Shown here: positions 59,724 through 64,000 of the stretch, one piece after another
Numbering within the stretch: the first letter of the stretch is position 1
Layout of the letters: the number at the start of each line of letters is the position of its first letter
Assembly (NCBI GenBank): GCA_900541795.1
Contig: UQLC01000003.1
Span: forward strand, 62,001 to 126,000
Length of the DNA: 64,000 nt
Source: an uncultured Collinsella sp.
GTDB lineage: Bacteria; Actinomycetota; Coriobacteriia; Coriobacteriales; Coriobacteriaceae
Direction of reading: 5' to 3'
Notes under the pieces: model-generated
The model's database searches: none
The model's input: only the letters and a program-made list of their open reading frames with translations
Told to the model about the DNA's origin: nothing
Made by a program: the position numbers and the translations under genes

Positions 59724-61604
59724 ATGCTCAATAATCACGAGGTCAATCTAACCGACGAGGAGGCTGCCGCTGAGGTCGCCCGCGTCGCGAAGACCTACCC
59801 CGTGGTGCGTTTGCTGTCGGCCGATCAGATTAAGAGCGAGCCTAACTGCCTGCTCGCCGGCGATCGCTGCCCTTGTCTGCGTCAGTTGAGTCTTGAGGCT
59901 TTGGCAGACTCCGATGAGGTGTCGGAGCAACTGCTCAACGATGGTGTTGAGTACCGCGCTCGCCTACGCCCTCTAAAGGTCGAGGGTGAGCCTCGTGTCT
60001 TGCTGATGGTGCGTCCGATCGATGAACAAGAGGCTGCAGAAGAGGACCTTGTCTACACCGACGTGCTGACGAGTGTGCGCAATCGCCGATATTACGAGGA
60101 AAAGCTCCGTAGCGCCCGCATGAAGGCCGGCGTTGCGGTGATCGACCTTGACGATTTTAGGGTCTTCAACGATACGTGTGGCCGTCATGCCGGCGACCTT
60201 GCGCTCGGTGCCGTGGCGACAGCCATACGCAGCGGAATTCGTTCGACTGACGAGCTCGTACGCTATGGCTGCGACAAGTTTGTGGTCGTCATGCCCAATA
60301 TTCCCTCCGATGACTTCACCCGTCGCCTGCATCAGGTGTCCGATGCCGTTCATGCCACGATTGTTCCGGGCCATGAGTACGTGAGCTTGACGGCATGTGT
60401 TGGTGGCGTTCGCATTCATGGCGAGACGGTCGATGAGGGCGTTGGCCGCGCTGTCCAGTTATTGAGCCGCGCTAAGGCAAAAGCCGGTACGGTCGTGACC
60501 GATGCCGATTCCATCGAAGCCTTCCAAAGCGAAAAGCCTTTGGTGCTTATTGTCGATGACTCCGAGATGAACCGAGCCATTCTCAACGAGATGCTCAAGG
60601 ACGAGTATTGCATCCTCGAGGCCGACAACGGTCGTACGGCGCTCGACATGGTCGACCGCTATGGCGATGAGTTGTCGCTCGTGCTGCTGGATATTGTCAT
60701 GCCGGGCATAAGCGGCTTTGAGGTGCTGGCCGATCTGTCGCACCGATCGGCTACTGACAATCTGCCTTTCATCATGATATCGAGCGAAGATTCCGATGAT
60801 ATGGTTCTGCGCGCGTACGAGCTGGGCGCCTCGGACTATATCAACCGCCCGTTTGACTCCCGTGTCGTGCGCCGCCGTGTAAGCAACACCATCCGCCTAT
60901 ACGCCAAACAGCGCCGCCTGACGAGCCTGCTGTCCCAGCAGTACAACGAGCGCGTCAAGAACAGTCGCATGCTCATCGACATCATGGCCGGCGTCATGGA
61001 GCTTCGCAACGGCGAGAGCGGCAGGCACGTTACGAACATCGAGAAGCTGACCGAGCTGCTGCTTGGCTGTCTGGTCCAGCGTAGCGACACCATTTCCCTT
61101 GACAATGAGGAGCGCTCCACGATTGCCCTGGCTTCGGCGCTGCACGATATCGGCAAGATGTCGATTGACGATGCGATTCTCAACAAACCCGGGCGCCTTA
61201 CGCCCGAGGAGTTCGAGATTATGAAGACGCATACCACGATCGGCGCCGACATGCTGCTTGAGCTGGGTAGCCATCACGCCGGCAATGCGCTTATGGAATA
61301 TGCGTACCAGATTGCGCGTTGGCATCACGAGCGCTGGGACGGCAAGGGTTATCCCGATGGCCTTAAGGGCGACGAAATTCCCATTGCCGCACAGGTGGTT
61401 TCGGTGGCCGACGTGTACGATGCTCTGACGAGCGTGCGCGTGTACAAGGACGCTATCCCGCACAAGGAGGCTATCCAGATGATCTTGGACGGTAAGTGCG
61501 GTGAGTTTAACCCGCTGCTGCTCGATTGTCTGCTCGAGGTGCAAGACCAAATTGCCGAGACGTTGGCACGCCCCGCCGACGTTGTCGCGTTTCCCATGAT
61601 TTAG
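59724..61604 (+). CDS. Degenerate GGDEF - receiver - HD-GYP regulator
   Basis: 626 residues. After ~105 residues of unclear N-terminal region, a GGDEF fold (about 110-260: LTSVRNRRYYEEKL, VIDLDDFRVFNDTCG) has GCDKF (182-186) in place of GGDEF, so diguanylate cyclase activity is unlikely. A response-regulator receiver follows (about 272-395: LILIVDDSEMNR-like start, phospho-acceptor D323 in LLDIVMPG, Lys near PFDSR missing as KP). Then an HD-GYP domain (about 420-600) with HDIGK (H474, D475) and HHERWDGKGYPDGL, expected to break down c-di-GMP. Followed 24 nt later by an Hpt protein gene. Confidence 0.88.
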   Translation: MLNNHEVNLTDEEAAAEVARVAKTYPVVRLLSADQIKSEPNCLLAGDRCPCLRQLSLEALADSDEVSEQLLNDGVEYRARLRPLKVEGEPRVLLMVRPIDEQEAAEEDLVYTDVLTSVRNRRYYEEKLRSARMKAGVAVIDLDDFRVFNDTCGRHAGDLALGAVATAIRSGIRSTDELVRYGCDKFVVVMPNIPSDDFTRRLHQVSDAVHATIVPGHEYVSLTACVGGVRIHGETVDEGVGRAVQLLSRAKAKAGTVVTDADSIEAFQSEKPLVLIVDDSEMNRAILNEMLKDEYCILEADNGRTALDMVDRYGDELSLVLLDIVMPGISGFEVLADLSHRSATDNLPFIMISSEDSDDMVLRAYELGASDYINRPFDSRVVRRRVSNTIRLYAKQRRLTSLLSQQYNERVKNSRMLIDIMAGVMELRNGESGRHVTNIEKLTELLLGCLVQRSDTISLDNEERSTIALASALHDIGKMSIDDAILNKPGRLTPEEFEIMKTHTTIGADMLLELGSHHAGNALMEYAYQIARWHHERWDGKGYPDGLKGDEIPIAAQVVSVADVYDALTSVRVYKDAIPHKEAIQMILDGKCGEFNPLLLDCLLEVQDQIAETLARPADVVAFPMI

Positions 61605-61628
61605 TTTGACCAAAGGAGTTTTTAATCC

Positions 61629-61985
61629 ATGATTTCCATGCGTGAGGCGTATGAGAAGATCGGCGCCAATTATGATGACGCGTGCGCTCGGCTGATGGGC
61701 GAGGAAATGCTCGCCCGCTTTGCCCTCAAGTTTTTGGATGACGAGAGCATGGACAAGCTGGAGGCCGCCATGGCGGCGGGAGACGCCGAAGGTGTGTTTA
61801 TGGCAGCGCACACGCTCAAGGGCGTGAGCCAGAACCTGGGATTCGATAATCTGTACGAGCCGGCGGTCGTGGTGACCGAGGCGCTGCGCGGCGCCGATGC
61901 CGTTGACGGCGCTCGCGAGGGGATGCATGCGCTGCAGCAGCAATATGCGGCTACGATGTCGGCCCTGCGCGAGACGGCCGAATAA
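61629..61985 (+). CDS. Histidine phosphotransfer (Hpt) protein
   Basis: 118 residues. Four-helix Hpt domain with AAHTLKGVSQNLG (phospho-accepting H61). It passes phosphate between receiver domains. AAAGGAG before its ATG; same operon as the receiver-HD-GYP protein, so it is the natural donor or acceptor for D323. No hybrid histidine kinase in this window. Confidence 0.88.
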   Translation: MISMREAYEKIGANYDDACARLMGEEMLARFALKFLDDESMDKLEAAMAAGDAEGVFMAAHTLKGVSQNLGFDNLYEPAVVVTEALRGADAVDGAREGMHALQQQYAATMSALRETAE

Positions 61986-62028
61986 GAGCTTGCGAGCCTT
62001 GGGCTGCGCGCCTGTCGCGTATAGGCAA

Positions 62029-62069
62029 AAGGGCGCCCCGTCGGACCATGTGGCCGGCGGGGCGCCCTT
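62029..62069. terminator. Bidirectional terminator
   Basis: 16-bp stem AAGGGCGCCCCGTCGG / CCGGCGGGGCGCCCTT (one mismatch) between convergent Hpt and C26 peptidase genes; TTAT on one side, CAAAAG on the other. Confidence 0.82.
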
Positions 62070-62090
62070 ATCTGTTATGCGGTTCGCGAA

Positions 62091-62900
62091 CTAGCGGGTC
62101 TGCTTTACCTTGGCCGCCGCCTCGACAAACGACTTCCACAGGTTAAAGTCGGTCTCGAGCGTCTGCCAGGTGTACTCGGGATGCCATTGCACACCCAGAC
62201 AGAACGGCTGGCCTTCGACTTCGATGCACTCGGGAACGCCGTCGGTTGCCTTGGCGACCAAGCGCGTGCTCTTACCCAGACGATCGACGCAGCAGTGATG
62301 TGCGGAGTTGGTCTGGATCAGCCTGTGCCCGCCAACCGCGCGCTCCAGCAGCGAGCCCGGCACGACCTCGACAGGATGCACAGGGTCGTTGAGCACGTGG
62401 GTATGGCGCCACTGCGTGCGGCCCTCGCGCGCGCCCAGGCTCGGCACGTCCATGCACAGGGTGCCGCCGGTGGCGACGTTGAGCAGTTGCGTGCCGCGGC
62501 AGGTGGTAAAGAGCGGCTTTTTGGCACGGAGCACCTCGCTGACCAGCTTAAACTCAAAACTATCGCGGATCTCGCAGCAGAGGGTGGGGTCGTAGGGTCG
62601 ATCATCGCCCCAACGTTTGGGATTGACATCGGGGCCGCCGGGAATGGCGATGCCGTCGGCGATATCGACGTAATGACGGATGACCTCAATGTCCTCGGTG
62701 ATGGACATCTGCAGCGGCAGACCGCCGGCGGCAAGAATGGCGTCGACAAATACGCTCGCAATCTCCTCGTTGGGGGAGAGCGTCTCGCTCAAATAGGGCT
62801 TCGCTTCTTCCCAGCGTGGTGCTACCAGGATGAGCGGGCGGTCGGCGGGATCGACGTCGACGTGCGGAGTATAGGACGATGAGGTGCGGGTTCCGATCAT
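62091..62900 (-). CDS. Gamma-glutamyl-gamma-aminobutyrate hydrolase-like peptidase C26
   Basis: 269 residues. Class I glutamine amidotransferase fold: oxyanion GIAIPGGPDVNP, nucleophile Cys in TTCRGTQLLN, and His/Glu in VQWHPEYTW. PuuD-type enzymes release glutamate from gamma-glutamyl compounds; the exact substrate is unknown. It reads away from the amino-acid ABC genes at the window end, which are on the same strand upstream, so they may form one unit (gap of 87 bp). Confidence 0.9.
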   Translation of the reverse strand: MIGTRTSSSYTPHVDVDPADRPLILVAPRWEEAKPYLSETLSPNEEIASVFVDAILAAGGLPLQMSITEDIEVIRHYVDIADGIAIPGGPDVNPKRWGDDRPYDPTLCCEIRDSFEFKLVSEVLRAKKPLFTTCRGTQLLNVATGGTLCMDVPSLGAREGRTQWRHTHVLNDPVHPVEVVPGSLLERAVGGHRLIQTNSAHHCCVDRLGKSTRLVAKATDGVPECIEVEGQPFCLGVQWHPEYTWQTLETDFNLWKSFVEAAAKVKQTR

Positions 62901-62987
62901 GGGTGCGGCTTTCGAATCCGGGTGGACATGGCACAGGGGTGGCGCGGGACAAACGTTACTGATGAATTTGCCCGCGTGGCAATTGGG

Positions 62988-63752
62988 CTAGTGGCCCTTG
63001 ATGGAGTTGAGGAAGTCCTGGGCGCGCTTGGTCTGGGGGTGGTCGAAGAACTCGTCGGGTGTGCCGGTTTCCACGATCTGGCCGTCGGCCATAAACACGA
63101 CGCGGTCGGCCACGCGGCGGGCGAAGTTCATCTCGTGCGTGATGACGATCATCGTCATGCCCTGCTGGGCCAGACGGACCATGACCTCGAGCACCTCGTT
63201 GATTATCTCGGGGTCCAGCGCGCTCGTGGGCTCGTCAAAAAGCATGGCCTTGGGTTGCATGGCAAGCGAACGTGCGATGGCTACACGCTGTTGCTGGCCG
63301 CCCGAGAGCTGTGCGGGCACCTTATCGGCCTGCTCGGCAACGCCCACGCGGCCCAGCAGGTCCATGGCGCGCTCACGAGCCTCGTCCTTGGACACGCCCA
63401 GCACATCGACCGGTCCCAGCATGACGTTCTGCAGTACGGTCATATGTGCAAACAGGTTGAACTGCTGAAATACCATGCCCAGCTCGGCACGCATGCGGGC
63501 AAGATCCTTGCCTTCCTGTGGCAGGGGCTCGCCCTCGATGAGGATCTCGCCTGAGTCGATGGTTTCCAGGCGATTGATGGTTCGGCACATGGTCGACTTG
63601 CCCGAGCCCGAGGGTCCGATCACAACGACGACCTCGCCGCGGTCGACCGACAGATTGATGTCGTTGAGGACGTGCAGATCGCCGTAGTGCTTATCGACGT
63701 GCCTGAGCTCGATCAGCGGCTGATTGCCGGTGGAAGAGGTGCTCTGTGCCAT
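62988..63752 (-). CDS. glnQ: Amino-acid ABC transporter ATPase (GlnQ-like)
   Basis: 254 residues. Walker A GPSGSGKST, Q-loop FQQFNLF, signature LSGGQQQR, Walker B AMLFDEPTSALDP, H-loop VITHE: the polar amino-acid uptake type. Linked 36 bp after the permease gene on the same strand. Drives import of glutamine or another polar amino acid. Confidence 0.93.
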   Translation of the reverse strand: MAQSTSSTGNQPLIELRHVDKHYGDLHVLNDINLSVDRGEVVVVIGPSGSGKSTMCRTINRLETIDSGEILIEGEPLPQEGKDLARMRAELGMVFQQFNLFAHMTVLQNVMLGPVDVLGVSKDEARERAMDLLGRVGVAEQADKVPAQLSGGQQQRVAIARSLAMQPKAMLFDEPTSALDPEIINEVLEVMVRLAQQGMTMIVITHEMNFARRVADRVVFMADGQIVETGTPDEFFDHPQTKRAQDFLNSIKGH

Positions 63753-63788
63753 GGTGCTCGGCTCCTTATGACTCGAAATGGTAAAGCG

Positions 63789-64000
63789 TTAGCGGATGAT
63801 GGTCGCGCCGGTCTTGTGCGAAACATAGACAGCGGCCTTGTTAATCGCGACGTTGATGAGGATGTAGATGACCGCGATCACCAGGTAGACCGATACGAGG
63901 GCGTCGTAGTTGGTAATGAGCACGCGGGCATTTTGCATGAGGTCGGGGTAGCTCACCACGTAGGCAACGGTGGTGTCCTTGACTACGACCACAAGCTGCG
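63789..64000 (-). CDS. Amino-acid ABC transporter permease, C-terminal part
   Basis: About 70 residues to the stop; the gene continues beyond the window. VVVVKDTTVAYVVSYPDLM is the EAA-like coupling region end, then one last membrane helix (VYLVIAVIYILINVAINKA). This is the C-terminal end of a HisM/GlnP-like permease, the partner of the ATPase. Confidence 0.88.
   Translation of the reverse strand, partial: QLVVVVKDTTVAYVVSYPDLMQNARVLITNYDALVSVYLVIAVIYILINVAINKAAVYVSHKTGATIIR

Overview
The window looks like the chromosome of a strictly fermentative, G+C-rich gut actinomycete, most likely Collinsella or a close Coriobacteriia relative. This is inferred from gene content (pyruvate formate-lyase and its activase, sucrose PTS with two GH32 enzymes, A-type flavoprotein, PPi-PFK-like phosphofructokinase), strong GGAGG-type ribosome binding sites and codon use, not from a marker gene. 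There are no rRNA or tRNA genes, integrase, transposase or CRISPR array that I can see.

Layout. 0-5 kb: end of a flavodiiron-type flavoprotein, DeoR regulator divergent from class II aldolase, HAD phosphatase, AraC regulator. 5-9.3 kb: a Nudix-Vsr fusion protein and a BceAB-like ABC transporter. 9.4-14.6 kb: a lower-G+C cassette (two-HTH membrane LuxR-type regulator, permease-ATPase fusion, small secreted protein) lying between about 123-bp direct repeats that each carry the 3' end of another LuxR gene, with a dense cluster of palindromes. 14.6-23 kb: DAHP synthase, a 232-bp inverted-repeat element, a MarR-controlled heterodimeric ABC exporter, an SDR and a KdgT-type permease. 23-34 kb: pyruvate formate-lyase split into a 683-residue catalytic protein and a separate 83-residue glycyl-radical protein, a LacI regulator with four matching operator-like sites, GH32, sucrose PTS EIIBC, a second GH32, DegV, and the PFL activase. 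34-38.3 kb: penicillin-recognising hydrolase, MTA/SAH nucleosidase, EngB, and a DUF3990-like plus Xre pair resembling a toxin-antitoxin module. 38.4-44.9 kb: aspartate-family cluster (thrB, thrC, lysC, asd) and ogt. 45-50 kb: decayed Abi and ClC genes, a GyrI-like protein, a LolD/FtsX-type ABC pair. 50.6-64 kb: phosphofructokinase, Ntn hydrolase, M18 aminopeptidase, RelB-PIN pair, D-hydroxyacid dehydrogenase, SEC-C methionine aminopeptidase, radical SAM protein, alpha/beta hydrolase, GGDEF(degenerate)-REC-HD-GYP plus Hpt, a C26 peptidase and the end of an amino-acid ABC transporter.

How it works together. Sucrose is taken up and phosphorylated by EIIBC, hydrolysed by the GH32 enzymes, passed through phosphofructokinase and aldolase, and pyruvate is cleaved anaerobically by the two-part PFL once PflA installs the radical.

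Most unusual signals: (1) the split PFL; (2) a family of about 120-bp two-tier palindromes, five full copies here, each starting 12-33 nt after the stop codon of a metabolic gene (aldolase, PFL radical subunit, thrB, asd, pfkA), always in sense orientation, with a fixed GTCCTCGnnCATG ... CTGCGGA core and arms that change between copies yet still pair, i.e. covary; (3) the repeat-flanked regulator/ABC/secreted-protein cassette; (4) several other short intergenic palindrome families (six copies of one, two of another). All functional statements are from reading the sequence only; no database search was possible.
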